Shown: positions 43,311-53,345, numbered from the stretch's first letter. The stretch: 64,000 nt of DNA from Pirellulaceae bacterium (GCA_029243025.1 JAQWSU010000006.1:372001-436000); one strand, 5' to 3'. Numbers and translations are program-made. The notes: generated by a model not told the origin, from the sequence alone.

Positions 43311-44432
43311 ATGCCTCGTTTACTGCATTGCGCCGCTGTCGCGTTTCTGTTTAGTCTTCTGCTATCGGCGGGGGCCGAATCAGCCGGACCGGAGGCGAGG
43401 AAACTGCTCGGTCAAGGCGTCCATTCGCTCTATCAGGGTCGATTACCGGAGGCGATTGAAAGCTTCAACCTTGCGAGTGTTGATTTGCCTGAAGATCCGC
43501 GCGTCTATTTCTTCCGAGGAGTGGCAAAAAATCGCATCGGTCAGACCGACGAAGCAATCATCGATTTTCAACGTGGTGCCACACTTGAGGCCTTGTTGGG
43601 ACGTCGGGATATTGGCCAATCACTACAACGCATCCAGGGCTTCGAGCGCATTCAAATCGAGCGCTATCGGCAATCCGCCCGAAAGCTGGCTAAAACCGGT
43701 AAGCTCCTACCTCCCGATGTGGTTACGGAAGATCGCCAGGATGTCCAAACGATACCTTCTAGTGAGGTCGTTGTCACCGAGATTCCCGCCGAAGGCGATT
43801 TACCGAACGATGCGAAAGATCCGTTCTCCGGCGACAGCGATGGATTACTCGGCCGAGGTCCGACCGACCAGATCGACAACACCCCGGAACCGCCTCAACC
43901 GGAATTGAATGAGGGGGAAGATTTCGACACAAACCTAGCCGACGATGCATTCGCTGACGAAAATCCGGAAGAAGATCCATTCCCCGATGACCCGGAGTTG
44001 GCAGACCAACCAGCCAGCAATGGCTCGTCAAATTCCGGTGCCTTCGGAGCTGTTTTTCGCGCGTTCACGCGCACCGCGATTCCGGTCAGTCCCGAGCAGC
44101 GTGACAGTCTGATGCGAGGGATTCAGCAGAACATTCCGATTCCCAACCTTTCCGATGGACCACCAGCAGAAGGCTTCCCAGCCGTTGACAACGGCGATCC
44201 GTTCGGTGACGACGAGGATCCGTTCGGCGGCAACGAAGATCCGTTTGGCAGTGGCAAAGCTGCAACAAGCGAAGACGATGATCCTTTTGGTGGTGACGAC
44301 GAAGAAATGACCGAAGACGATGATCCTTTTGGTGGTGACGACGCAGAAATGACCGAAGACGATGATCCTTTTGGTGGTGACGACGCAGATGATCCTTTTG
44401 GTGGTGACGACGAAGATCCTTTCGGAAACTAG
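43311..44432 (+). CDS. Secreted TPR protein with acidic DPFG-repeat tail
   Basis: The 373-residue exported protein has a signal peptide, then a tetratricopeptide-like part (residues 27-110: ARKLLGQGVHSLYQGRLPEAIESFNLA, DPRVYFFRGVAKNRIGQTDEAIIDFQRG). Residues 140-260 are acidic and low-complexity. The last 85 residues hold eight DPFG motifs in Asp/Gly context. The tail is encoded by 42-base units (44271 onward). Such Asp-rich tails can bind calcium or cationic partners (inference). The ATG follows GAGGA closely. The next gene begins four bases after the stop and should be co-transcribed. Confidence 0.85.
   Translation: MPRLLHCAAVAFLFSLLLSAGAESAGPEARKLLGQGVHSLYQGRLPEAIESFNLASVDLPEDPRVYFFRGVAKNRIGQTDEAIIDFQRGATLEALLGRRDIGQSLQRIQGFERIQIERYRQSARKLAKTGKLLPPDVVTEDRQDVQTIPSSEVVVTEIPAEGDLPNDAKDPFSGDSDGLLGRGPTDQIDNTPEPPQPELNEGEDFDTNLADDAFADENPEEDPFPDDPELADQPASNGSSNSGAFGAVFRAFTRTAIPVSPEQRDSLMRGIQQNIPIPNLSDGPPAEGFPAVDNGDPFGDDEDPFGGNEDPFGSGKAATSEDDDPFGGDDEEMTEDDDPFGGDDAEMTEDDDPFGGDDADDPFGGDDEDPFGN
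44271..44390 (+). repeat. 42-base in-frame tandem repeat
   Basis: Near-identical units of 42 bases start at 44271, 44313 and 44355 (the last one shortened to 36) and encode EDDDPFGGDDEEMT-type 14-residue units. Between units 1 and 2 only single bases differ (GAA/GCA), pointing to recent duplication. Confidence 0.88.
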
Positions 44433-44436
44433 GGTC

Positions 44437-46761
44437 ATGAAACGACGAAGATTACTAACCCAAGCTTTGACAGTTTTTTTCGCGGCCGTGTTCACAACAG
44501 CCGCCCTTGGTGCCAATACACTTAAATCTGTCTCTCCTCGCGGTCTCCAGATCGACGCGACAACGCGGATTACGCTCACCGGCCAGTTCGACTCGAATCC
44601 GCGGGTCGATCTAGACGTTCCGGGAGTTTACGAGCAGCAAATCATTGACGCAAACGGCGAACGGGTCGTGGTCGATGTCACGATGAATCGTCAAGTACCG
44701 GCTGGCATCTATCCGTTGCGTGTCGTGACGGATGAGGGGATATCGAACGCGTTTGTAGTCGGCGTCGATCGACTTCAGCAAGTGGCCTTCCAAAATCAGA
44801 TTGATTCGCTACCGGTTGCTCTTCACGGAAATCTGTCGGGCGATCAAATACTCAAAGTAAAATTCCACGGCCAAGCCGATCAGCCAATTGTCATCGACGT
44901 AGAAGGGCAAAGGCTTGGTTCGAAGATTCGGCCGGTCCTGCGGCTGTTGAATGCGGAGGGGAGACAGTTTGTCTCAGCCCGTCCTTCCCAAAACATTGCC
45001 GGCGACGCACGCATCGTTACAAAGCTTCCAACCACCGGGGAATTCGAAGTTCAATTGCACGATGTCGTCTACAAAGGTCCTGAGCCGGGTTGGTTTCGAC
45101 TCAAGATCGGCCCCTTGAAGTACGCCGACCTTGCTTTCCCACCTGCGATTTCTGCTGAATCAACGGGCTCTGTACAGTTTGAACTCTCAAATTTGTCGAC
45201 CCCGGTTCGCGTACCAGCACAAGCAAACAGCACCATCATCCGTGTTCCTTGGCCTGATGATAAGGAAGCGCTGTACACAGGGATGGCTCCTCGCGTGGTG
45301 CTAAGCGACTTGGGAACCGCCGAATATCTGGAACAAGACCTAGCCGGTCAAACAAATCTCGAATTACCAATTGGCATTAGTGGTCGTTTGTTGGAGCCTG
45401 GCGAAGAAGACGTCTACGCGTTTCGAGTTACGCCTAAATCAAAATTGCGATTTGATGTTCGGTCGCAAAGACTCGGTTCACCTCTCGACGCCGTGCTGGT
45501 GATCACAACGAAAGATGGGAAACAACTTGGGCGGAGTGACGACCAATCGGCAACACGTGACCCTGGTATGGATCTGACCATTCCGGCCGACGTCAAGGAA
45601 GTGGTCGCTCGCATCAGCAGTTTAGTTCGACAACATGGCCCCGATACGATCTATCGACTCACCGTCGCACCCAGTCGTTCTCAATGGCAATTAGGCACAG
45701 CCCTCGATCGTCTGACCATTCCCGCAGGAAGTCGACAAGTCATTTCGTTGGACGTCAACCGAGGCGGCAGCAAGGGATCCCTCGACCTGAAGCTGCCGAC
45801 GGCCCTCGACAGCGTACTCAAACTTGAAACCCCTCGTATTTTTCCCGAAGACGAAATTGGACTGCTGTCGATCCGAAGCCAGCAAGCAACTCGCGGCGTC
45901 TTCCGCGCATCCGTTGCTGGTTACGACTCAGAAGCTTCCTCCGCCGCTCCGGTTGTCTTTCTCTCCTCCGCTCCGTTTCCCGGCAGTGAACACCAACCTG
46001 AGCAGCGCGATCTGCTGACTCTCATGATCAATCGATCGGCACCGATCGCGATTAATTGGTCCGAACCCGAGCAGCAGGAGGGACTGACGCTAGCACGTGG
46101 CACACAACACTCCTTGCCGCTGACTGTTGAACGAAATAACCAACAGGGGGGGAAAATTCGGCTGTCGTTGCTATCGACACAAAAACCACCCACCAAAAAA
46201 GAAGATAACAAACAGGTACCCGATTTGAATCGCATGTTGCGAATCGAAGAATCACCCCTGCTGTCTGCCGACCAGAACTCGGCGACTCTCAAGCTGATTG
46301 CACCGACCGAGCTCCCACTTCATTCCTGGGGCTTAACGATTCGGGCCGAACTCTTGTCCGAAGACGAAAAACAAGTCAAATCGACGGTTTACGCGCCCGT
46401 ACTCCGAGCCAACACCATCAGCCCATTGAGTTTGCAGGTAGAATTACCGAAGAGCTTGACGGTCGCCGCAGGCGTCGACGAGCCTGAGGAAATCAAGGGC
46501 ACGATCGAGCGTCACGCCGATTTCTCCTTCCCGGTACAAGTGACATTGCAGGGGCTGCCAAAAGAAGTCAAACTTTCTCCCGTGACGGTGGAATCCGATG
46601 AGACGGAATTCGTGATTCCACTGAAATTAGACGCTGAAACCAAGGCTGGTGAATTCAAAGAAGTCCGATTGGTTGCCCAATTTGTAACTTCTGACGAATC
46701 CCTGAAGGATGTTCGCAGCCAATCGAGCCCCGTCACGGTGAAGATCACCAAACCGGAATAG
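44437..46761 (+). CDS. Large secreted protein with PPC-type domains
   Basis: The 774-residue product has a signal peptide (RRRLLTQALTVFFAAVFTTAALGA). Two PPC-like (bacterial pre-peptidase C-terminal) beta sandwiches can be seen. The first (about 125-235) includes SLPVALHGNLSGDQILKVKF and ends GWFRLKIG. The second (about 310-410) includes ISGRLLEPGEEDVYAFRVTPKSKLRFDV and ends DTIYRLTVA. Further beta-rich segments fill the rest. No protease domain is present, so it may be an adhesion or substrate-binding surface protein. It begins four bases after the TPR/DPFG gene. Confidence 0.82.
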   Translation: MKRRRLLTQALTVFFAAVFTTAALGANTLKSVSPRGLQIDATTRITLTGQFDSNPRVDLDVPGVYEQQIIDANGERVVVDVTMNRQVPAGIYPLRVVTDEGISNAFVVGVDRLQQVAFQNQIDSLPVALHGNLSGDQILKVKFHGQADQPIVIDVEGQRLGSKIRPVLRLLNAEGRQFVSARPSQNIAGDARIVTKLPTTGEFEVQLHDVVYKGPEPGWFRLKIGPLKYADLAFPPAISAESTGSVQFELSNLSTPVRVPAQANSTIIRVPWPDDKEALYTGMAPRVVLSDLGTAEYLEQDLAGQTNLELPIGISGRLLEPGEEDVYAFRVTPKSKLRFDVRSQRLGSPLDAVLVITTKDGKQLGRSDDQSATRDPGMDLTIPADVKEVVARISSLVRQHGPDTIYRLTVAPSRSQWQLGTALDRLTIPAGSRQVISLDVNRGGSKGSLDLKLPTALDSVLKLETPRIFPEDEIGLLSIRSQQATRGVFRASVAGYDSEASSAAPVVFLSSAPFPGSEHQPEQRDLLTLMINRSAPIAINWSEPEQQEGLTLARGTQHSLPLTVERNNQQGGKIRLSLLSTQKPPTKKEDNKQVPDLNRMLRIEESPLLSADQNSATLKLIAPTELPLHSWGLTIRAELLSEDEKQVKSTVYAPVLRANTISPLSLQVELPKSLTVAAGVDEPEEIKGTIERHADFSFPVQVTLQGLPKEVKLSPVTVESDETEFVIPLKLDAETKAGEFKEVRLVAQFVTSDESLKDVRSQSSPVTVKITKPE

Positions 46762-46865
46762 CCCACCTCGAACCATCACCCGAGCTTTGGTCTTCATCTC
46801 AATTAACAAGCGATTGATGCGGTCAAGCAATGGATCGCATGGTGGTAGCACGGAGGCCCATATCT

Positions 46866-47936
46866 ATGCGGATTATCGAAATGGTTTCGGGTACGGCGGT
46901 CAACGGTGCTGTCGTGACGTGCCTTGAAATCACACGAGCAATGCTCAATTTGGGTCATGAAGTGACGCTCGTCTGCCGCCCGAACTCATGGATCGCTGAT
47001 CAACTCGAAGGCGAACTCGACATCGTCTATTCGAGCTTGAAGCGATGGCCAACTAACGAGCTTCGTCGCGTCGCATCAATCGCACGCGACCGCCAGATTG
47101 ATGTAATTCACACACACATGAGCAGCGCTAATTTTTTCGGCGTACTGCTCCGGCGCTTTTGGGGTATTCCCTGCGTCGCGACTGCAAACAATCGGTATAT
47201 CCAATTGCATTGGATGTTCAATGATCACGTTGTGGCAGCTTCCGAAGCAACCCGAAAATTCCATCAACGCTACAACCTTGTGCCAAAACGGCGTATTGAA
47301 GTCGTCTATAACTTCATCGACGACCACCGGTTTCACAATGCACCCGACGACGCAGGACCCTGTTTTCGACAATCATTGGACATCGACCAAGATGCGTTGT
47401 TGATCGGGACGGTAGGCGACGTGCTGCAGCGCAAAGGACTCTTGTATCTGGTCAAAGCTTTACCCGCAATTATCGCTGAGATTCCTCGAGCACATGTCGT
47501 GAGCGTCGGCTATCTTAAACAGCCTTACATCAGCGTCGTCCGAGAGGAAGCAGAACGCTTAGGCGTCGAAGATCATATTACCTGGGCCGGTTACCGAAAC
47601 GACGTGATCAACGTGATGTCAGCAATCGATGTCATGGCATTACCTACCCTCGAAGACAACTTACCGCTCGCGATCCTGGAAGCAATGGCGTGCTCCGTTC
47701 CCGTGGTAGCAAGTGAAGTCGGCGGCATTCCGGAATGCGTCATCGATGGCCAGACCGGATATCTGGTTCCGCCTGCTAAGCCGCATCAATTGGCCACAGC
47801 ACTAACGGCCGTTCTTTCCAATCAAGAACATCGACGGTCTCTGGGCGCGGCCGGACGTCAACGTATTCGCGATAACTTTTCACGTGACAGTCAAGTCGAT
47901 CGAATCGAACAAGTGTTCCAACGATTCGCCGCCTGA
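46866..47936 (+). CDS. Family 4 glycosyltransferase
   Basis: The 356-residue GT-B enzyme has the N-terminal MVSGTAVNGAVVTCLEITRAMLNLGHEVTLVCRP and the C-terminal donor site with LPLAILEAMACSVPVVASEVGGIPECVIDGQTGYLVPP, plus GTVGDVLQRKGLLYLVKA. The E-x7-E-type region (LPTLEDNLPLAILEAMA) is intact. It would transfer a sugar from a nucleotide donor to an envelope glycan or lipid. GGAGG lies ten bases before the ATG. The gene converges with the DinB-like gene at four bases. Confidence 0.92.
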   Translation: MRIIEMVSGTAVNGAVVTCLEITRAMLNLGHEVTLVCRPNSWIADQLEGELDIVYSSLKRWPTNELRRVASIARDRQIDVIHTHMSSANFFGVLLRRFWGIPCVATANNRYIQLHWMFNDHVVAASEATRKFHQRYNLVPKRRIEVVYNFIDDHRFHNAPDDAGPCFRQSLDIDQDALLIGTVGDVLQRKGLLYLVKALPAIIAEIPRAHVVSVGYLKQPYISVVREEAERLGVEDHITWAGYRNDVINVMSAIDVMALPTLEDNLPLAILEAMACSVPVVASEVGGIPECVIDGQTGYLVPPAKPHQLATALTAVLSNQEHRRSLGAAGRQRIRDNFSRDSQVDRIEQVFQRFAA

Positions 47937-47940
47937 TCAA

Positions 47941-48432
47941 TCAAATGAGAACCGGCTTGGCCAGTTCTCTCCGAACGACGGCAAACTGCCCGACGTGCAT
48001 CATTGGATGGCTGCCGATCAACGTGAACATATGACCCACGCTGGGATATTTTTTGCGAATCCACTCGGGACTCGGAAGATCCAAGTCAGCATCCGGCAAT
48101 TCCGCGAGGGCTGCGAGTGTTGAGCCACGGACTTTTTGATACAGATCGATGTATTCCTGCTTGGTCGAGAAATTTGCCGCATCATCACTGGCACAAGTCT
48201 CTTTGCTATGTCGCTCCGCAAAGCCATCAGGTAACTCAGCGCCTTTGCCCGGACACACTGATTCCAACAACTTGACTTCTGAACTAATCAAGTGACCTAG
48301 TTGCCAAGCCAGGTGATTTGAATCTTTCGATGGACGGCTCATCAAATCTGCATCCGACAGATCGCTGATGTACGTATTGAGTACGTTGAGGCTCATATCC
48401 ATCGTCGCTCGTAATGCGTCTTTTGTCTTCAT
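47941..48432 (-). CDS. DinB-like metal-binding protein
   Basis: The 163-residue protein is a four-helix bundle of the DinB/YfiT type. The likely metal ligands are His in NHLAWQLGHL near residue 45 and the two His of HPMMHVGQFAVVRREL near 144. Such proteins can be thiol-dependent transferases or stress proteins. The ATG at 48432 follows an AGAGG site; the open frame extends 45 codons upstream but without family residues. It is convergent with the glycosyltransferase. Confidence 0.85.
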   Translation of the reverse strand: MKTKDALRATMDMSLNVLNTYISDLSDADLMSRPSKDSNHLAWQLGHLISSEVKLLESVCPGKGAELPDGFAERHSKETCASDDAANFSTKQEYIDLYQKVRGSTLAALAELPDADLDLPSPEWIRKKYPSVGHMFTLIGSHPMMHVGQFAVVRRELAKPVLI

Positions 48433-48807
48433 CTTCAGTGCCTCTAGGATGAGAATGGGCCAAACGTCAGATTCGCGTTTATAAGTCAGGCTAGCTGTTC
48501 TGACAATAGTACGGGATCTCAACGGGCTCAATCCACCATGGCCAGTATTCGAAAAGTGATGAGACAAGCAAACACGCTTGTAATTTCAGATGCAAGCTGA
48601 AAGACCGCCGATTTGAGTCGCAACCGAGTAGGTTGGCCTTGTTGGGATCTTTTTCAAGCCTGTGATGGAAACGCCGGCGCCCGACTTTTTCGGTCAAAAT
48701 CAGGTTGGCAGCACAGCGGCCATCTGCGATGCCAGACTTGTCATTTCTACACGGTTGCCTATTGTGTGGTCGAACCGTAAGCCCTTTTTAGAAAGTAGTC
48801 ATCTGCG
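48433..48807. other. Divergent intergenic stretch, nothing recognised
   Basis: No gene is supported between the DinB-like gene (minus) and the propeller gene (plus), and no clear promoter boxes or strong hairpins were found. Confidence 0.45.
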
Positions 48808-50151
48808 ATGAATCGGTCCCTCAACCTGTCGCTGCTCGTAGCCGGATTTATGGCGATCGCGATCCCGAGATTGAGCCAGGCAGAATGGCTCCAATTTCGT
48901 GGTCCCAGCGGAGCTGGAGTGCTCGCCAACTCAACCTACCCGACAACATGGAGCGTGGACGATAATATCGCCTGGAATAGCCCGTTGCCGGGTGGAGGCT
49001 GGTCGTCACCCATCGTGGTCGGCGATCGGGTGTTCATCACAATGGCCGTATCGAAAGATATCGGCAGACCGAAAGGATTTGGCGGCGGTGTGGCTTCGAT
49101 GCGTGGCTTGTCCTCCAGAAAGCCACCGCAGGATCCGATCAGCTTTGAGCTTCATTGCCTCAGTCTGATCGATGGTTCCGAGATTTGGAAACGAGTGGTC
49201 GACGATCGCCGTCCGGCCTTCGCCATCCACCCGTCCAACACCTACGCAACCGAATCTCCGGCGGTAAGTCAGGATCAAGTTTTCGTCTATTTCGCCTCAA
49301 CAGGTGTCGTTGCCTGCTACGACTTGGCCGGCGAAGAGATCTGGAAACGAGAAATCGGTGCATTTCGAACCTCGAATAACTTCGGCACCGCTAGTTCTGT
49401 TGCTGTGGATGATGGCAAAGTATTTATTCAATGCGACAACGAAGACCAGTCTTTTGTGGTGGCCTTCGATGCGGCCTCCGGTGAAGAGGCTTGGCGCAAA
49501 GAGCGAGATGTCTCCACCTCCTGGAGTTCACCCATTGTCTGGAAAAATCGGCTTCGCAACGAATTAATCCTGTGTGGCAGTGACAGCGTGATTTCCTATG
49601 AACCGAACACGGGCAAACAATTGTGGAGTCTGACCGGAACGGGAGGAACGTTCAGCGGCTCCCCCACCTGTGACGCCGATCGCATCTATTTCGGCAACAG
49701 TGGTCGCAACAGCCGTGGACCTCTCGTCGCGATTGCGGCGGGTGCAGAGGGTGAACTGGACGTCGAAGACGAGACTTCTGACAAAGGGATTGTCTGGGTT
49801 CAACCCTCATCCGGTCCTGGCATGGCATCGCCCGTCGTTGTCGATGGAAAACTGTTTGTGTTGAGCCGTAGCATTCTGACGTGCCATGACGCGAAAACGG
49901 GAGAACGACTCTATCGGAACCGATTGCCCGCCAAGAGTGTCGCCGCTTCCTTGTGGTCCACGAACAACCAACTGTTCGTGCTGGACGAAGCGGGAAACAC
50001 CTTCGTTGTCGAAGTCGCCGAAGATTTCGAACTGGTGGGCGAAAACAGCATTTCTGGCCTCTTTTGGTCAACGCCCGCTGTATCGACTGACTGCCTTTTG
50101 CTGCGAGCAGCCGATCGACTCTACTGCATCCGGTCCACGGAATCTCCGTAA
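48808..50151 (+). CDS. Secreted PQQ-like beta-propeller protein
   Basis: The 447-residue exported protein has a signal peptide (LSLLVAGFMAIAIPRLSQA) and then blades opening with WLQFRGPSGAGV and continuing with LSLIDGSEIWKRVVDD, YDLAGEEIWKREIGAF, FDAASGEEAWRKERD, YEPNTGKQLWSLTG and HDAKTGERLYRNRLP. It resembles the protein at 39648 in organisation but shares only the repeat pattern. No PQQ ligands were identified. The ATG has GAAAG 12-15 bases upstream. Its role is likely in the envelope or periplasm. Confidence 0.9.
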   Translation: MNRSLNLSLLVAGFMAIAIPRLSQAEWLQFRGPSGAGVLANSTYPTTWSVDDNIAWNSPLPGGGWSSPIVVGDRVFITMAVSKDIGRPKGFGGGVASMRGLSSRKPPQDPISFELHCLSLIDGSEIWKRVVDDRRPAFAIHPSNTYATESPAVSQDQVFVYFASTGVVACYDLAGEEIWKREIGAFRTSNNFGTASSVAVDDGKVFIQCDNEDQSFVVAFDAASGEEAWRKERDVSTSWSSPIVWKNRLRNELILCGSDSVISYEPNTGKQLWSLTGTGGTFSGSPTCDADRIYFGNSGRNSRGPLVAIAAGAEGELDVEDETSDKGIVWVQPSSGPGMASPVVVDGKLFVLSRSILTCHDAKTGERLYRNRLPAKSVAASLWSTNNQLFVLDEAGNTFVVEVAEDFELVGENSISGLFWSTPAVSTDCLLLRAADRLYCIRSTESP

Positions 50152-50550
50152 CGGAGTCCCCTGGCTACCACAGGCAACTTTTTGTCGAATCCCTGCCGTT
50201 CTTATCTACCTAAACATTCAAGAGCGGCAGATCCAAGAGGACGCGTGGAAGCTGCCGATTCCGAGTGGCGTGAAGTAAAACGCATCCGTGGTGTGCCCAT
50301 CTTGTGATGAATCGGACTCATTCTGCTTGGCCACACCACCACGAATGTGATGAGGCCTTGTGAGATCTCTCGATAATTCGCTGGTAATGCCGCTTCATCT
50401 CTAGCTTGTGCCGTAACGGTTTGGGTTTAGACTATACGCTGATTTTGAGTCCTAAGTGATCGATTCTTACACTCTCTTCACACCCGCTTCGGTTTTGACT
50501 GAAATCGTAGGTTATCGGACAGCTGGAGGGTGTCAAACAAGGAGAATACC
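50152..50550. other. Intergenic stretch, nothing recognised
   Basis: A loose GGTGTG/CACACC pairing (about 50293-50328) follows the propeller gene, without a T-tract. No gene and no convincing promoter are seen before the Dabb gene. Confidence 0.45.
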
Positions 50551-51360
50551 ATGCTTGATGGTCAGCATTCCGGTCATCGTCGTTACGGCAGCATTCCAAT
50601 CTTTTTTGCCGTGGGAATGTTCTTAACCCTCGGCGTTGCCTGCAATCGGCAATCGGTTGTTGAAGTTCAATCGGATGGCGATAAGGAGGTCGCAGAAGTG
50701 GTATCAGACAAATCGGATCATCTTGACGGAAAGGTTTTACGTCACGCAGTTTTTTTCAAGTTCAAAGACTCATCGTCGGACGAACAAGTGAAAGAAGTTG
50801 TCGAGGCATTTCGAAAACTGCCAGTACAAATAGAAGAGATTTCTGATTTCGAATGGGGCACCAACAACAGCCCAGAAGACCACGATGATCAATACACACA
50901 CTGCTTCTTACTCAGCTTCGATAACGAAGAGGGACGCAACGAGTACCTGCCACATGACGCCCACGTCGGTGAATTCGCAGACACCTTACGACCGCATTTG
51001 GAAAAAGTATTTGTGATCGACTATTGGGGTAAGTCTGCGAAAAAACCTGTCGACAAAGCCCTAAGACACGCGGTGTTTTTCAAGTTCAAAGAAGATGCTG
51101 CCGAGGCAGATATCAAAAAAGTAGAAGAAGCATTCGCCGCCTTGCCCGCCAAAATCGATTCTATCAAGGCGTTTGAATGGGGTAGAAACAACAGTCCGGA
51201 AAACCATGATCAGGGTTTCACGCACTGTTTTATGGTGACGTTTGATTCAGAAGAAGGTCGGGAAGCCTACTTGCCCCACCCTGATCACACTGAGTTTGTG
51301 CAGGTCTTATTGCCTGTACTCGACCAGGTAAGAGTGCTCGATTATTGGGCGGAAAAGTAG
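50551..51360 (+). CDS. Lipoprotein with two tandem Dabb (stress-responsive A/B barrel) domains
   Basis: The 269-residue protein has a lipoprotein signal (SIPIFFAVGMFLTLGVAC, lipobox Cys). Two copies of a Dabb domain follow, each opening LRHAVFFKFK (near residues 58 and 170) and containing FEWGxNNSPExHD, then TH(C)F, YLPH and ending DYW. The copies are about 60% identical by eye, suggesting internal duplication. Dabb proteins are usually single-domain dimers, so this may be a covalent pair. AAGGAG lies six bases before the ATG. The gene is convergent with the ABC genes over a hairpin at 51433. Confidence 0.88.
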   Translation: MLDGQHSGHRRYGSIPIFFAVGMFLTLGVACNRQSVVEVQSDGDKEVAEVVSDKSDHLDGKVLRHAVFFKFKDSSSDEQVKEVVEAFRKLPVQIEEISDFEWGTNNSPEDHDDQYTHCFLLSFDNEEGRNEYLPHDAHVGEFADTLRPHLEKVFVIDYWGKSAKKPVDKALRHAVFFKFKEDAAEADIKKVEEAFAALPAKIDSIKAFEWGRNNSPENHDQGFTHCFMVTFDSEEGREAYLPHPDHTEFVQVLLPVLDQVRVLDYWAEK

Positions 51361-51432
51361 CATCGGGCCCAGCATCACCGCCACTCGCTTCGCACTGCCG
51401 CCAACTTGCGCGATCTGGCAGCCTGCATAATT

Positions 51433-51472
51433 GGGGAGGTCATTCCGAGCTAGTTTTCTAGCTTCGGCCCCC
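51433..51472. terminator. Hairpin between convergent genes
   Basis: GGGG and CCGAGCTAG pair with CTAGCTTCGG and CCCC around a TTTT loop (inner arms 51445-51453 and 51458-51467). It lies between the Dabb gene end (51360) and the ABC gene end (51519), a typical place for a terminator, but no T-tract follows. Confidence 0.4.
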
Positions 51473-51518
51473 CTACGTCGAGGAATGGCTCAGGCAAGTA
51501 AGCTCTTCAACACGGTGA

Positions 51519-53345
51519 TCAATCATCGATGACAGTGTCAATACGAACCACATCTCGCATCGACTGTTCCGTATAGAGATTGTGGTAGACACCAGCTTTT
51601 TGGATGAGTTCCAAGTGAGATCCTTGTTCGACAATTTCGCCCTGGTCAATCACGACGATCTTGTCGGCCGCACGAATCGTCGATAATCGATGAGCGATCA
51701 CAAAGCTGGTCCGACCGGACAAGACTTGAGCCAAACCAATTTGAATTTGTCGTTCCGTTTCTGTATCAATCGACGATGTTGCTTCGTCCATTACCAACAA
51801 ACGCGGCCGCTTTAAGACAGCGCGGGCAAATGATACCAGCTGTTTTTCACCCAGGCTAAGTTGATTGCCCCCTTCGCCGACTTGTGTTTCATAACCCGCT
51901 TTCAAATCGCAGATGAACTCATGAGCTCCTGCCAATTTAGCTGCTTGTTGAATCTCTTCGATTGTCGCCTCTAAGTGGCCATAGCGGATGTTGTCCGCAA
52001 TCATGCCGCTGAACAGGTGGGGTTGTTGAAGTACGATACCGAGGTTTGACTGCAGCCACTGCAAACTACGTTTGCGATAATCAATTCCGTCGAACAGTAT
52101 TTGACCCTCGGTAGGTTCGTAGAATCGACAGAGCAGATTAACGAGTGTTGATTTACCACCGCCAGTTGCCCCGACCAAGGCAATGGTCTCGCCGGCGGCT
52201 ACTTTCAGATTGAAGTCTTTGACGATCGGAGGCCCCTCTCGATAACAAAATCCCACATTGCGGAACTCAATTTGATGGATCTCGTCCGGATACCCGTCGG
52301 TCCCGCACTTTTCAAGGGTCGCCCTCACCTCGGCACTATCACGAATCTCGGGTTCTGCGTCGACTAAGCTCAACACACGTTCGGCTGACGCTTGTGCCAT
52401 TTGAAGTTCTGCGAACCAGGCCGACATGTCTTGAACCGGAGCAAAAAAAAGTTGTGCGTAGTACATGAACATCACCACTTCGCCCACCACTAAGCTACCC
52501 GCAATCACTTGATATCCGCCGGTCACTAATGCGAACGCAATGGCAATGCTGCCAATGGTCAATACGATTGGCAAATAGACCGCTGAGAGGATAGAGTTCC
52601 GCACTGAATAACTCCGCAGTTCTTCCGAGACCCGATCAAAGTCTTGGAGATTCGCATCACCGCGCACGAACACCTTGGATGTTCGTACCCCCATGATGCC
52701 CTCGTTGTAAACGGCCGTAATCTTGGAATTGGCTTTTCTGACCAACCGCGATGCTCGCAAGATCTGCTTGCGAAAAAAGATACTGACAATAAACAACAAG
52801 GGCACGACCGACAGAACGGCGAGTGCCATTAGCCGGTTGTAGTAGAGCATGACACAAGCAATACCGAACATTAGAGCAATGCCCCAAATGAAGTCCATCA
52901 CTCCCCATGCCAGAATGTTTGATAAACGATTGCAATCCGAGGTCAGCCGAGCCATCAGCCAACCCACGGGTTTGGTATCGTAGAAACTAAATGACAATTG
53001 CTGCAGTTGTTGAAAAGCGTCGCGCCTAATGTCATGGCTAACGTGGGTGCGAATCTTACCCGCACGAGAGATAAATCCCCAAACTGATGCGCAAAGCGCC
53101 AAGGACACTGCGGCAAAAGCCCAAGCATAGGGTACGAGATTGGTATCCGCACCATGTGCTTCCACATCGGCAATCAGTTTCCCGGTTATGATCGGAAAGG
53201 CCAGATCACTAGCAGCCAAGCTAAACGCGACAATCGTGAACGACACAGTTGTCCGACGATAGTGGAGCGTATAACGCAGAAGTTTTGACCACAAACGCAG
53301 ATTGACTTTTTGTGGCTGATCCTCGTCAACCCATTCAGAATTCAT
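51519..53345 (-). CDS. ABC exporter half-transporter (second of a pair)
   Basis: The 608-residue protein has an N-terminal six-helix membrane domain and a C-terminal ATPase with Walker A GATGGGKSTLV, ABC signature LSLGEKQ (usually LSGGQ), Walker B RLLVMDEATSS and the H-loop AHRLSTIR. It overlaps the end of the upstream partner by ATGA (53342-53345), so the two probably make a heterodimeric exporter. The signature variant LSLGE is notable, since one of two sites in heterodimers is often degenerate. The substrate is unknown. Confidence 0.93.
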   Translation of the reverse strand: MNSEWVDEDQPQKVNLRLWSKLLRYTLHYRRTTVSFTIVAFSLAASDLAFPIITGKLIADVEAHGADTNLVPYAWAFAAVSLALCASVWGFISRAGKIRTHVSHDIRRDAFQQLQQLSFSFYDTKPVGWLMARLTSDCNRLSNILAWGVMDFIWGIALMFGIACVMLYYNRLMALAVLSVVPLLFIVSIFFRKQILRASRLVRKANSKITAVYNEGIMGVRTSKVFVRGDANLQDFDRVSEELRSYSVRNSILSAVYLPIVLTIGSIAIAFALVTGGYQVIAGSLVVGEVVMFMYYAQLFFAPVQDMSAWFAELQMAQASAERVLSLVDAEPEIRDSAEVRATLEKCGTDGYPDEIHQIEFRNVGFCYREGPPIVKDFNLKVAAGETIALVGATGGGKSTLVNLLCRFYEPTEGQILFDGIDYRKRSLQWLQSNLGIVLQQPHLFSGMIADNIRYGHLEATIEEIQQAAKLAGAHEFICDLKAGYETQVGEGGNQLSLGEKQLVSFARAVLKRPRLLVMDEATSSIDTETERQIQIGLAQVLSGRTSFVIAHRLSTIRAADKIVVIDQGEIVEQGSHLELIQKAGVYHNLYTEQSMRDVVRIDTVIDD

